Source: Lithospermum erythrorhizon (taxonomy: Eukaryota > Streptophyta > Magnoliopsida > Boraginales > Boraginaceae). Taken from it: a stretch of DNA of 64,000 bases. The position numbers were made by a program, and so were the translations under genes. The notes beneath the pieces are model-generated. The model worked only from the letters and a program-made list of their open reading frames with translations. It was not told the DNA's origin and ran no database searches. Location: positions 806,001 to 870,000 of the forward strand of contig JADFUC010001868.1 in NCBI GenBank assembly GCA_019722365.1, written 5' to 3'. The number at the start of each line of letters is the position of its first letter. Positions within the stretch are counted from its first letter, which is position 1. Positions 48,623-64,000 of this stretch are shown here, piece after piece.

Positions 48623-51528
48623 TCATCGTTTCGTTTGAAGAGGCGATGTGGGGAGAATGGAAGTAGCTAGCTCTTCGTTCAACTTAATTCGAAGAGGAGG
48701 CATCTGCTTCATGTCTGGAATCTCATCAAGGCTGCATAACAGGGGGATAAAAGTAATAATAAGAGCACAAATACTACAACAACAATAATAAGAACAAACA
48801 TTTTCCTTATCTGATAAAATTAGTAAATACATTACATATATGATACCTGTTCAGAATTTTGTAGATGTTATCCCTACTTCGCACTAATAGGCCAATGTTC
48901 TCATGTATCTGCATCAGGAGGTGGGGAAATTAGTTGCATGAAGATATTAACTGTGCAAAGCGGATACCTGTTTATCGATTGCCAGCAAGTTTTAAGATAA
49001 TTTCAAATTAACTTCAGAATTCAGTAACCACCTGAATGCAATATCATACAACATATTGAACTATATTGTAAGAGAAAATGTTCTTACCTGACAAGTTGCA
49101 ATGTTCAAGGAAATCTGATTGAAAGCCTGAGCATTTTGCTGAAGAAGATGACGAACAGGAGCAGTAATGCCTGACCAGATACGCATATTAATTAGTAGGA
49201 CTTCAGTGTAAATCATGAGGATTCTCAAAGCGACACTCAACAGAGGGAAAACATAAGAACATGAGTTCCAGTCTTGGCAAGCAAACGGAATTAGATATCA
49301 TTTTAAGTAATAGCTGATGTGCTGTAGCGTTCATTGAAGTTGACTCAATGATATCAAATATTGAGAAAACAAGGAATAAATGTAACAGCGAATGCCACAG
49401 TTATGCAAAACGAAGTCGAGCAAAAGTCATGCCAAATCTTGATATTTCCACAGTAATTACTATGTAAGGGAAATTTTCTAATTCAGGAATATATAACTTA
49501 AACCATTATATGTGTTACCAACAGCTTCTTTACTAGTAATCATTCCTCGGACACCTGATGCTAAGCCTTGCTGGATTGGTAGACTCGATGGTGCTATGTT
49601 GGGATCAATAACATTATCCTGAGAAAAGAATGTAAGCTATATCTTAGCGTTAGGGACTACATAAAGAGTATACTGAAAATGAACCGAATCATGGACCGCT
49701 GCAAAAAATAATCATTAAGCTTCACCATACATACAAGATAGAGGAAAAATACAAGCAACAAAAATTTACATAAGGCAAAGAATCTCACAGAGTTAGAAGC
49801 CAGCAAAGAGGCGCTGTGTTGGTTCTCCAACAGAAGATCCTGCCTGTTTGCCTCCTATTCCATTAAATTGGCAGTCATCAGTTAAAGATTCCCAATTACG
49901 AAAATCACTACTTCCGTTTCAAATCACATAACTTCACATGTGATTACTGGTCTTCAGGTATTTAACTTCTGACATGACTGATATCTCTTAACTCGATTTT
50001 AATTGCCACAAACTCATTCTAAAGTTCCGTTTTGAATTTCATCCAAAAGAACCATTTTGTGGCTATACTTTTGGCTTGCAGTTTAAAATTAGTATGGAGC
50101 TCGGTTCATAGGTAATCCGCCAAATACTGTACACCAAAGATAGAACCTAACAGAATATGATAAACAGAATGTAAAATGTGCTACCATCTATTGTTGGGAA
50201 AAATTAGGTAACATACCATTGCCATTTTCGTCTCTTTGTTTTTCCTTGCCAATCTGAAATCTTCTTTCCTCAGCTTCTTGCTGTTATCATTTCTCTGCAT
50301 TCGTTAATCGCTAAGTCAAAGAAAAAAAACTACTTATTGTAAAGTTTCTGATACCATGGTTCCTCTACTAATCTGTTTGTAAGTTTATATGATCATTAAT
50401 TTGCTAAGTTTTCTGATTTCAGATAGTATAGTAGCAGTTACAATTATAGTGTCGATTGAACAGTCTAACTTTGTAAGTGCTTCTGTTAAGGCGAATATAC
50501 GTATTTATTAACTGTAAGTGATTTCCACATTTTTACCTGATATAACAAACTGCTACAATCTTCAAAATAAGTACACAAGCCACTCGAAGAATCCTAGAAT
50601 ATTGCCACATATCAAAACCATGGGAATAACACTAACTGAAATGTGTATCTTTGAACGAAACATACCCTCATCCATCTGCATCGCAATGCCACATCACGCA
50701 CTGTCTTAGTCTTAAGCAGCAGAGCGATCTTTGCATAACGGAGTACGACTGGTTCTGATGCATACCTGCAATATATAAATGAAAATTATGTATCAATTAT
50801 CGGATGAAACAAGCAACATTATCGACATGGTTTCCCAAAACAAGTAATTCTGAAGTCATAAGACAGGCCTAATATGAAGTGTCTTCTTAGTTACGACACA
50901 CCTGAATATCTCTCAAATTTTCAAAAACAGTAATGCAGATGCTCTTTGACTATTGGTCACTATCACTTTTAGAAAGAAAAAAGAACATATATAAGCTGAA
51001 TCTAAATGGCGTTTCGAAACTTAAGAGAGAGGGAGTGATGAGTACAGGCAATTAGATTCACAAGATTCTATCCATCAATGTAACTCATAGGGTCTATCTG
51101 GGGATTGGAAGACTAACAAATTCAGCAATTACATACATAATTACAATTATCATTGTTCCAAATCCCTACACAAACACTAACTATCAATCTCAGTATAAAG
51201 TGTATAAACATCAAAATATACTATAAAAAAAGGAAGAACATAGTAGTTATTTTCATGTCAGAAATAGGACAAAAATATGTCTATGCAATAAGAGAAGGGA
51301 GGTGGATGGCCATCTCAGAACATAGCAATTTTTTAGAGAATGAGAACAAAAGGGTACTCACTGAGCCAAGCCTTCATCAAGTATGGCTTGTTCTTGAGGT
51401 GTCCAATCCATGGAAATTCCTTGAGGATATTCTAAAACTGGTATCATTACTTGTGCATTGTAAGAAGAAGTAGAACCCTGACTAACCTGACTGAGTTCTT
51501 GAAGCTGTGATCCAGATGGATTCTCCAT
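48623..51528 (-). CDS. DUF3755 protein (Myb/SANT-like N-terminus), 249 residues, 8 exons
   Basis: Exons: 51528-51362, 50765-50666, 50294-50217, 49839-49789, 49618-49519, 49170-49088, 48908-48847, 48731-48623, all GT-AG and in phase (750 nt). The N-terminus MENPSGSQLQ is followed by GISMDWTPQEQAILDEGL and YASEPVVLRYAKIALLL..KTVRDVALRCRWM, which reads as a SANT/Myb-like helical fold. A basic Lys/Arg-rich segment (KKLRKEDFRLARKNK) and a helical C-terminal half (LLQQNAQAFNQIS, LLVRSRDNIYKILN) come next, ending in the family hallmark MKQMPPLRIKLNEELATSILP. This is the layout of the plant DUF3755 family, whose biochemical function is unknown to me; the Myb-like part and basic patch suggest a nuclear protein. 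The gene appears intact. Its 5' side carries the 942-base A run (T run in its sense strand) about 210 bases before the ATG. Confidence 0.87.
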
Positions 51529-51738
51529 CTAAATTAAATGATCATGCAACACAAATTTGGACCACCTTAACTATGTAAGAATCCCTTTTTATTCCTGTAA
51601 TCAATAATGAATAGTATACATTAATACATGTAATACAATGTACAGTGTACTATTCAAGAAACTGAGGTTTCAAGATTGGTTTGAGAAGTAAAAGGATTCT
51701 GAGTAGAGAGTTATGGCTGTCTGAATTGTGACAAGAGA

Positions 51739-55162
<3,424 letters not shown>

Positions 55163-56113
55163 ACTCCAAAACCAAGATACTTCACAAAAAAAAAAAATAT
55201 GTATGTACAAGTGTGTGTACTTTCTTGAAATAACAGATTAACAGAATAATAACTGTTTGTTTACTATAATTGACTATGATATCTAGTAAGAATACATTCA
55301 AAGTTGAGACAAGAGTATCTAGATATATATCACAAATCTAGGAATAAGTGACGATTTGTCTGAAATTTGATAAAATTCTTGACTAGGAGAAAGAATATTT
55401 TTGGGTATGTTTGGTGATTAAAGATTGTTGATGGGGGACTAGATTGTAATTTTGGAGTCAAGTTATGGTCATAGTATGACATGGCTTAATTGTAGGGATG
55501 TGAGCGGATCGGATAATCCGTGCACTGCTCGATATTCGATTTAAAAAAACATAATCAAACTCCCCGATTGATTATCGAGTAGGATTCGGATATGCAGTTT
55601 TTGGTTTTTAGAAAACAAAAAATATAAATTACATCAATCCTATATATGTTAAAGCTTCAACCTAATAATTATCCAACTCATGTTTTATTTGACAACTGAA
55701 CCAAACATACTACTCATCCAATGATGTGTAAAAAGAACTCGACTGGGATACTCTGTTTGATTTACTTTTAAGCGAATTTAGGTATAAACATTATTCAATA
55801 TTCGAAACAATCCGTTAATTGTCTAACTGATCGAAGTATCTATGGGATTATTTATATTTTGAAATGGTTTGAACCCCACTCGATAAGAAATACTAGGTAA
55901 TTACGTTTTGTAGTCATGGACTCACAGTATAACAGTTTGTGGGCTCTTCAAATACTCGACATCAGTCCTCTGTAATTCCTCTCCCCCATTTTCGCTTCTC
56001 TGTTCAGTCCACCCCTGTCTCCCTACCCCTACCTCACCCCTTACCCCACCCCCCCCACCCCCATCAACCCACAAAACCCATTTGTCCATTTTCTTGATTA
56101 AACTCGTTGGACA
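55163..56113. promoter_or_regulatory. Shared upstream region between the DUF3755 copy (-) and the RABA5 gene (+)
   Basis: The two genes are divergent, so this interval holds both promoters. The right part (about 55975-56075) is C-rich (CCCCACCCCCCCCACCCCC), a typical pyrimidine-rich plant 5' leader for the Rab gene. A GGATCGGATAATCCG-type patch at about 55507 resembles dispersed repeats seen in many plant genomes. Confidence 0.45.
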
Positions 56114-59100
56114 ATGTCATCATCAGATGAAGAAGGTGAAGAGTACCTTTTCAAGATCGTGATAATAGGCGATTCAGCAGTAGGAAAATCGAATCTTTTA
56201 TCAAGATATGCTCGAAACGAGTTCAATTTGCATTCAAAGGCGACAATTGGAGTGGAATTTCAGACACAGACATTGGAAATTGAGGGGAAAGAAGTGAAGG
56301 CTCAGATCTGGGATACTGCTGGTCAAGAACGCTTTCGTGCTGTTACTTCTGCTTATTATCGTGGGGCTTTTGGGGCTCTTATTGTTTATGATATTACTAG
56401 GAGGGGCACTTTTGAAAGTGCTACTAGGTGGCTTGATGAGCTCAAAAGTAAGTCATTTTTTCTTGGTTGATTATGGTAAATCAATTGTTTTTATATATGT
56501 TGATGATTTGTCGTGATAAATCAAGTGTTTTTATACTCCCTCCATTTGATTTCAAAATAGATGATCGTTTAGATGAAAAATATTTTATTAAGTGATTGTG
56601 AAAAGTTACGTTGGCATTGTGAAAAGCTATATTGGAAATGTAAAAAACTACATTAGAATTGTAAAAATATATATTAAAATTGTAAATAATCAACAATTAT
56701 GAAAAAATAAATTTTTTCTAGATGATCATCTATTAGATATGGAGGGAGTATATGTTGGTGTAATATTTGGTGAAACATATATTGAAAGATAGTATTTTTA
56801 ATGGTATTTAATGAATTTACTATTATTAACATGATAATTTAGTAGGAGGGGTAATTTTGAGAGTATTACTAGGTGGCTCGATGAGCTTAAAAGTAAGTGA
56901 TTTTTTGTTGGTTGATTATGATGAATCAAGTGTTTTTATGTATGTTGTGTATAATATTTGGTGAAAATATATATCGAAAGATAGTATAGTATTTTTAATG
57001 CAATTTGATATTAACATGACAATTTACTAGGAGGGGTACTTTTGAGAGTGGTACTAGGTGGCTTGATGAGCTCAAAAGTAAGTGTTTTTTGTTGATTGGG
57101 TTTATGGGATTTTGCTCAGTGTATGTCAAAAAGATTGTCTAGTATCGGATTTTGGTTGATTTTTAAAATTTTAGCTCAAAAGTAAGTGCTTATTGTTGAT
57201 TTAGTTTATGGGATTTTAGTAATTTGTATGCCAAAAAGATTACATGGTTTTGAATGTTGAATGTTGGTGGTTGAATTTTAACTTTTGATTCGAATCAAAG
57301 TTATATTTGTCAGTTAAGGCTGCAACAGATTGTTGTTTATGGTATTACTAGGAGGGGTACGTTTGAGATGTGTACTAGGTGGCTTGATGAGCTCAAAAGT
57401 AAGTGATATTTGTTGATTGGTTTTGTGGGATTTTGATCATATTGTATAGTCTTGAATTTGGTTGACTTTTTGAGATTTGAACTCAATTGTAATTTTTTTT
57501 ATAAGTTGTGTAGTTTGGTCGTGTGATATTTGGTGAAAATATATTATAGATAGTATTTTTTTTGACATATTTTGATAGGAGGGGAACTTTTGAGAGTATT
57601 ACTAGGTGGCTTGATGAGCTCAAAAGTAAGCGATTTTTTGTTTTATTATGATAAATCAAGTGTTTTTATGTATGTTGTATAATACTTGGTGAAAATATAT
57701 CGAAAGATGGTATTTTTAATGTACTTTACTATTAATATGATGGCAATTAAGTACCCAAAGAAAAGCAAACCAATCGAATTTTACTCATCGTATCTCAAAA
57801 AGATTGTATAGTCTTGAATTTGGTTGACTTTTTTAAGATTTGAACTCAATGGTTGTTTTTTATATGTTGTATAACTTTTGTTGTACGTTGTTTTTTAACA
57901 TGCAACAAGATTATGTGTGTCAATTGAGCACAAAAGTAAGTGGTTTTTGTTGATACATGATTTTATTCTAAGAATCCCAATCTCTCATCGACATGTTTTG
58001 AAGTTTGATGCTGACTTCACTCTGTTCCATCTAAAGAAATCGGCATCAATTTGATCATTCCACATGATAATCAGTTGCAAAACTACAGCTCCTAGATTTT
58101 CCCAATTACTTTGTCTGCCCAAACAAAGTTGCATTTCCACTTTAAAAATGATGTTTCAAAATTTAGCAACTGGTTCTTTCTGACCTAGCAAGCATATTGC
58201 TGGGGAATATGTTTTTCTGTGTATGTCACAAGTGCGATGGTGAGAATGATGGATATGCTTTCTGATGTTATCAAAGCAACATGGTTTTTTATCGCATAAT
58301 TTTGGTCATGCTCCATGGAACAGATGTAAGCTCTAATAACGAATTGTTATAGTTTGTGATGTTCAAGAGGCCTCCTCTCTTTAGGACTTAAATTTTCCAT
58401 ATAATGTCGAGTTTCTCAAGTCCTGGAAAGTTAAACTATTTGTAATGGAGTATCTTTAATCACCTTATGGAAATTGTTGCGAGGATATTGGTTTGGATTT
58501 TTCCTTATTTTTTCGCATATAAAGCAACCTTATACTTGTTATGGAGTATTTTTTAAGGTAGTGAAGATTCTTCATAGGCGAGCCTTTTTTTTTTTTTGCC
58601 AATTGTATTATTTTTTGGACCATATGAAGCTGGAAGACTGTGATGACAGTTCCATCTACGGTTGGTTCCACATGTGTTGTCCTTCTACTGCCCTGTGATT
58701 ATGCTGTTTTTTTGAAATTTGATTATGCTATGGTGAAGTGCATTATCATTGCCTGATCGATCGTTAACTTGTCTATATATCCTTCTTGATACACGCTTAT
58801 TCTTAATTAAATTTGTTAACATACATTGCTAATTTATACAGCTCACTCAGATACAACTGTTGCAAAAATGCTTGTGGGAAACAAATCTGACCTGGACAAT
58901 ATCAGAGCAGTGAGTGTCGATGAAGGAAAGAGTCTTGCAGAACAAGAAGGATTGTTCTTCATGGAGACATCCGCACTGGATTCAACGAATGTGAACAAGG
59001 CTTTCGAGCTTGTTGTCCGGGAGATATACAATAACGTGAGCCGGAAGGTTCTGAACTCGGATTCCTATAAAGCAGAATTATCTGTTAACCGGGTTAACCT

Positions 59101-59161
59101 CGTCGATAATGGCAGTGATGGATCAAAAGAAGGTAGAGGGTTCTCTTGTTGTTCAACATGA
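56114..59161 (+). CDS. Rab11-type small GTPase, RABA5 group, 217 residues, 2 exons
   Basis: Regulates vesicle traffic at the trans-Golgi/recycling endosome in plants. Exon 1 is 56114-56447 and exon 2 is 58842-59161, split inside the Thr codon after DELK (phase 1). GTPase motifs are complete: P-loop GDSAVGKS (19-26), switch [10 protein letters not shown] (Thr44), WDTAGQE (66-72, Gln71 for hydrolysis), NKSD (125-128) and ETSA (153-156). The C-terminus ends FSCCST, with the double Cys for geranylgeranylation. The [12 protein letters not shown] start and the [17 protein letters not shown] block identify the RABA5 group; the exact member is not decided. The single intron is 2394 bp and carries a Stowaway MITE and four extra copies of the last 47 bases of exon 1 with their donor. 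The ATG has ACA at -3 to -1. Confidence 0.93.
56536..56748. mobile_element. Stowaway MITE in the RABA5 intron
   Basis: 213 bases bounded by CTCCCTCCATTTGATTTC and, inverted, ATATGGAGGGAG, with TA on both sides (56534-56535, 56749-56750). The TIR sequence and TA target duplication are diagnostic of Stowaway (Tc1/mariner-type) MITEs. The interior includes degenerate GTGAAAAGCTA/GTAAAAAACTACATTAGAATT repeats. Confidence 0.88.
56846..56892 (+). repeat. RABA5 exon-1 tail copy 1 (47 nt) with donor
   Basis: Begins GAGGGGTAATTTTGAGAG after TTTAGTAG and ends AGCTTAAAA followed by GTAAGTGA. It is homologous to the last 47 bases of exon 1 (56401-56447). Confidence 0.88.
57031..57077 (+). repeat. RABA5 exon-1 tail copy 2 (47 nt) with donor
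   Basis: Begins GAGGGGTACTTTTGAGAG after TTTACTAG and ends GAGCTCAAAA followed by GTAAGTG. Confidence 0.9.
57352..57398 (+). repeat. RABA5 exon-1 tail copy 3 (47 nt) with donor
   Basis: Begins GAGGGGTACGTTTGAGAT after GGTATTACTAG and ends GAGCTCAAAA followed by GTAAGTG. Homology extends about 20 bases further upstream into exon 1 (TTGTTTATGGTATTACTAG). Confidence 0.9.
57579..57625 (+). repeat. RABA5 exon-1 tail copy 4 (47 nt) with donor
   Basis: Begins GAGGGGAACTTTTGAGAG after TTTTGATAG and ends GAGCTCAAAA followed by GTAAGCG. The downstream intron sequence (ATAAATCAAGTGTTTTTATG) also matches the start of the true intron. Confidence 0.9.
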
Positions 59162-60029
59162 TTCTACATATGTAATACACCGAATTGTACAAGTCAGGTT
59201 CATTATTTGTTGTCATTATTTCTTTTTTGAGGACTACAGGAAGGACAAATATGTGGAGGTATAGGAAAAGCTAAAATTTTATTTGTGGTTCTTCATTTCA
59301 TATTTATTACTTGAGATTCTGTGTGGTTCCAATCATCAATTCATTTTCAGTAGTACTGAGTATTCTCTTTTTAATTAAACGAATAGATTTCGACTTTTGA
59401 GTTTTTTTTACTTGTACAGTTGTACTAAAGTTGGATTAACTTTATTTACTAGTTTTATTTTGTTTAATCCACATGTACAATACTACTTTTCCATCCAAGA
59501 TAATAAACGAACAGAAATAAATTGGACACACTCGTTCAAGAAACAAATACTGTACTACGTATATAATGTGACATCGTATGTTACAAACATGACCATAAAC
59601 AAAAAGTAAATATATAGTGCAATGTGCACCATTAAAATTGAATATTATTGCCATTAAGAAAAAGAGCTACCAAGAAAAGAAATGGCATCACAATTTCTCT
59701 TTATCAGTTCCAAATGGTAAACTCAAAAAATATTTGCGAACGATTGTATAAGATCATACCCTATTATGCTCCCCGGAAGGGACTATTTGGCATGGGAACA
59801 GACACTTTCTTCCTGCGGTAGAGTTCATGTTCATATTTGACTATAGTTTGCACCGCAACAGTTGACGTGGCGATTCAAAGAGGGCTCACTGAATCACTGA
59901 CTACCGAGGACAGCCAAATCACTAATCGAAGACTCTGACATAACTCTCGATTTCCTTTCATCATTGTTAGATGAATGGGATACTTCCATGACGAAACAAA
60001 ATTCAGCAAGCAGTATCCAGAATGTAAAA
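59162..60029. other. Convergent 3' flanks of RABA5 and the SAD2-like gene
   Basis: AT-rich sequence with the 3' UTRs of two genes facing each other. No further gene was seen. Confidence 0.45.
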
Positions 60030-63000
60030 TCATGACATGCCAGTAGTAACAGATGATGCCTTCTCCATTTTCTCCTTCTCAATCTCTGATCTCCTCTGAC
60101 CAGCGTGCTGAGCAACGCCACTAGCTATCGCCTGATAGCGGAAATCAAGGGACTGTGTAAGGTTCTGGAATCTCACCGGGTCAGACGCTTGCAGAACTGT
60201 ATCATTCACAGGACAAAGGCAATAAATATAACAAGATCAAGCAACTGATAATTGTCGATTTGAAGGCTGAGGAGCAGCTTACCCTGGATTGTATCTACAA
60301 AGAAAACAAAGGGATCGACCTCATCAATGGGAGATTGCAACTCTTCATCATCACTAAAATCATCATCAGAGTAGTCATCATCTGACTCATATTGTGATCG
60401 AAAAGATTTTGCCTGCAGTCATATGGCCCATAGAAATCTATCAAATGTAGAAATATTCATGAAATTATTGGTTGGGGATATATACCAGTACTCTCATATA
60501 CGGAGTACTATTTATAATGACTAATTTATACTCACTACTCATACCATGGTTTAACTTGCCTCCTATATTATATGATGTGGCAAGCTTTAGTTCTTGGGTA
60601 TTTTGTTACTCAAACTTGTTTTTCAAATCATATTTTTAATCTTGTTATTGCAAGAGTACACTATAATAGGAATCAAATATATATTATAGGTTGTTAGTGA
60701 CAAAATAATAAACAAATTAAAGACCCGTTCTGCAGAATCAAAACTATTTTGTACTTTCTGGAAAGGTCTGTAAAATGTTTCCTGAGTTTTCCAACTGTTA
60801 TATATCAGGAACTGACAAACTTCGCAAACGAATAAGTTAGCCCACCTGTGCCGCCAATTTTTGAAGTTTCATGCTGTTTGCATCATCTCCGTCCTCAACA
60901 TCGAACCCCATTTCTTTGTCGGAACCATATTCATCATCCTCATAATCAGCTGGCAGCCCATTCATGTCATTAGCATCTTCCTCTACTTCCTTTGCAGCCT
61001 CTGAGCAGATTCAGAAATAACATCTCAAAAGACATTTTAAATTTTCTACACTGGTTTGATATAACATAGATATTAATAATTAATCTCGACAGCCAAAATG
61101 TGACAGTGATACACGAAAAAGAGTATTCAGAAAACTCACCAGCCAGTTGCTCTTTGTAGGCAACAAGAAGCTCAAGAGCAGCTTTGAAAACACGATCTAA
61201 GGCCTCTGCTGGCATTTGATCAGAAGGAAGAGGGAGCAGCGACGTCAAGCCTAAGCAACACACCTTTTTGTGGTGCTCCCTGCAGGAAATTATTTTCAAT
61301 TATGAGAAATAAAGGAATTTAAGCATCAGGTGGAAAGCCCAGGAGCGTCCTTTAATACAGCACAACCTTTTGAAATTAGCCCGCACACCACTCTTTTTAG
61401 TTTGCTGCAACATCTGGAACCAAAGGGCAAATATTTCTGTTGCAATACCAAGCTTTTGTAATATGTCGAGTGTCAACAATGGATTGTAGTATAGAGCGTT
61501 GGCAATCTACAAAAGGACCCAGACAAATAATGTCATCAAACGTATATGCAGATTGATTGTCTCATAAAGTAATATCTGACTCCATTGTGATGATAAGGTG
61601 CAATCTCTAGCAACATTCTTCCACGGAAGTGGGCATGTAACATCAATGTAATTTATCTCTTTGGTTATCAGAAACCAAAGATTCATTGAGCCAATGAAAC
61701 TCTGTACAGTTGACTAGTTTTCTTTTTCCTGGTGTTACTAAAATGATAACAAAAGGTGCAAGTGTGCAACAATACATGGTGATTAGCAGATCCATCAAAT
61801 TCAATGAAGTGCTTGAAGTTTGAGGAAGATATGCATAGGAATTGCCCTGCACTTAGTAGTTTATGATCAAAACATCACACTGGGACTATATTAATGGAAA
61901 GACCATTCAGGATTTGAGACCAAGAGCAGTGAGCTTTTTCACATATACTCAAGAAATTCATCAACTTTATTTGATGCGAAAACTACTGAATACTAGATTA
62001 ATCATTAGCTCAACTAATAGACCAAGGATTGAATTGCGTTGTATGCTCTTGTACTATACAACTATATAAATGTGTACTTAAATGCATACATCTATGTGTT
62101 TGAGTGACCGTGCACTCACTTGCAGATCAAGTTGGGTGCGCAAAAAGACAGCTTACACGTACTTCATCCTATTGGCTATTAATCGTTGAGTCTAACTACT
62201 AGTCTTTTTTTATAATTTCTTAACGCAAGTGAATAGATAAGATTATTACCACTTGAATCAACAGACATTTCAAATATGGCTTCTCTGTTCGCCGTAAACG
62301 TTCAACTGTGATCCTAATATATGGCTCAACCCAGTGGTCAACCTGCCCCCTACAGTTCTGTAAAACCACCTCAATCAGCTTAGGTGCAGGCTCAATATCA
62401 CCATCCTCTAAAATTTTATCAGCCATGATCTGCATCATCAGAACATAAATTTATCTAAAATCCAATTCCTTCCGTCAGATTATATTTGTTTAGAATATCG
62501 CTCACAGATGAGATCCTGATCCAAAAGCTTTTCTGGTAGTCTGGTTCCTTGCAAGAAAGAAAATGTGCAGTACTCCTGGATATGTAGTTGTCTAGAGGAA
62601 CCAAAATGTCTGCAAAAAAAGAGCAGAATGGTAAGTGCCCCAATGCCTCTGAAGAGGGTCCCGCCTAAGCGCAGTAAAGGGTGGTTGGATAGTATGCAGC
62701 TAACCCCTGTGATAACAGAGCAGTTGTTTCCAAATTGACCTGAGAGTGAAATGCAAAAACTATCTACTAATTCACTATGGATAAAAAGTGTGGGTAGTGT
62801 TACTAACAATTGCTATTCAAGGGAAGATAGCTGCTACTTATTTTCTATACAAAATAGGATAACAAATCTCCACCAACAATCAAGGGACTGTAAGAGCTAG
62901 AATAATAACTGTAAAACTCGAATGCTTGGTGTGGTAAATGCCAGAATAATATAAAATACAAACATGTAGAAAGATAAAAATATTGCACACCAAGAAAAAA

Positions 63001-64000
63001 TATTGAAAAAAATGAAATGTAATAACATACTTGGGAAGAAATCAATAGCCCAATCAGAAAGTGCATCCATCAGTAATGGCCAAAGGCTCCACATATCCAA
63101 GGATATAGTTGGCGAGTAGAAGGTCATATAAGACACTATCTCCAAAACTTCTTCAAATACCTCTGCAGTGACAAAACAATCAAAGTTTGGAGTGCAGCAC
63201 CATTACAAACAAGAAATCAATACCAACAACAAATGAATGTGGATATAGAGAATCCATTCAAAGAAGAAAGAATAGACTCGAGTTCTTTTTTCAGTTGTGG
63301 TTCTTTGTGAGGGGTGGGGGGATGAGCTTGAAAACTAATGCATTATATCATATCATGAGTAAAAAAAAAAATTGGTATTCACAGTTTAAAATGAGGAGCA
63401 GATGCCTTTGTGTAGTAGTATGAAGTATCCACAATTTGACAAAACCATGTTTCCGAATACTAAGAGCGGTTTGAAGACTACAAAAAAATCGGAAACACAT
63501 CTGAGCTACAGTAATTTTTAAAAGCAAAATCAAGGGTTCAGGTGCAAGTGTGCAACATACAGGTTCCTCCCCTCAATTTCTGTCTGATGACCCTTCAACG
63601 AATTCTGAGAGGTCTGAATTTGTCTCATAGAATTTTCCCTTCCTTTATGATGTGTAGTAGTAATAGTACTGCTAACATGGAGACTAAATTTCCGAAAAGA
63701 AGGTAAGTTCATAAAGATAAGTCCTCTCACATTCAAATACTGAAAACAGATGAAATCTAGCAGCTGCACTTCTGTTCTTTATTACGAAAAGGATGTCGGT
63801 TGGGTATGACATCCAGATAGAAGAGAAATGCTTCCGATCTGAATTTATTAAAAATGTTTCCTAGCTGAAATAGTGCTTCAAACTGTGAACCTAGGGAAAA
63901 CTTTTATGTACTTCAAAATAGCAATATCACAACTACACGGACATAGATGCACAAGTATGAATACCTTGCCCATCAACAGTCAGCATCTTCCGCATTATTG
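60030..64000 (-). CDS. SAD2: Importin-beta family receptor, SAD2/importin-7-like, C-terminal third, cut by window edge
   Basis: Nuclear import receptor; Arabidopsis SAD2 carries cargo including transcription factors and acts in ABA and trichome responses. Exons on the minus strand: edge-63965, 63162-63031, 62609-62506, 62429-62250, 61506-61367, 61279-61140, 61000-60846, 60412-60283, 60196-60030; every junction is GT-AG and in phase (1184 nt, about 393 residues). HEAT-repeat landmarks: [28 protein letters not shown] (split by an intron), [52 protein letters not shown] and [12 protein letters not shown]. An acidic segment ([25 protein letters not shown]), typical of importin-7/8, precedes [14 protein letters not shown]. 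The C-terminus ends [11 protein letters not shown]. The N-terminal Ran-binding part is beyond the window. No damage was seen. Confidence 0.9.

Overview
The window is nuclear DNA from a flowering plant, almost certainly a eudicot. Genes are split by AT-rich GT-AG introns, intergenic DNA is AT-rich and full of transposon debris, and the encoded proteins are plant families: a phytocystatin, a RABA5 GTPase, SWI3A, a SAD2-type importin and DUF3755. No operon, CRISPR array, rRNA or intact tRNA gene was seen. Exon coordinates below were read by following conserved protein sequence across splice sites, checking GT/AG and phase at each junction.

Layout. 1-450 (-): 5' half of a phytocystatin, running off the left edge. 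451-13.6 kb: a repeat-rich block with a GC-elevated LTR-like patch, a CACTA transposon (4383-8137), a decayed ribosomal protein eL42 gene, a possible Helitron and minisatellites. 13649-21932 (+): complete DNA topoisomerase 3-beta, 15 exons. 22676-24027 (-): dCTP pyrophosphatase-like MazG-fold enzyme, converging on TOP3B. 24.5-33.8 kb: a second repeat-rich block with a SINE, minisatellites, a pseudogene of a mitochondrial inner membrane protease subunit and a long foldback repeat. 33892-36438 (-): SURP/CID splicing factor of CHERP type with an apparent one-base frameshift. 36.4-40.7 kb: intergenic. 40740-43632 (+): SWI3A chromatin-remodelling subunit. 44252-44517 (+): 63-residue membrane microprotein. 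45.65-46.36 kb (-): F-box/DUF295 pseudogene. 48623-51528 (-): complete DUF3755 gene, preceded by a 942-base uninterrupted A run and by a truncated tandem copy of the same gene (52682-55162). 56114-59161 (+): RABA5 GTPase whose single intron carries four extra copies of the end of exon 1. 60030-64000 (-): 3' third of a SAD2/importin-7-like receptor, running off the right edge.

The genes do not form one pathway; they are ordinary housekeeping and regulatory genes. The combination SAD2 + RABA5 + phytocystatin + TOP3B recalls a stretch of Arabidopsis chromosome 2, so this is probably an ancestral eudicot block opened up by transposons. The most unusual features are the exon-tail array in the Rab intron, the 942-base homopolymer lying exactly between two DUF3755 paralogs, and the foldback repeat at 30.5-31.6 kb.
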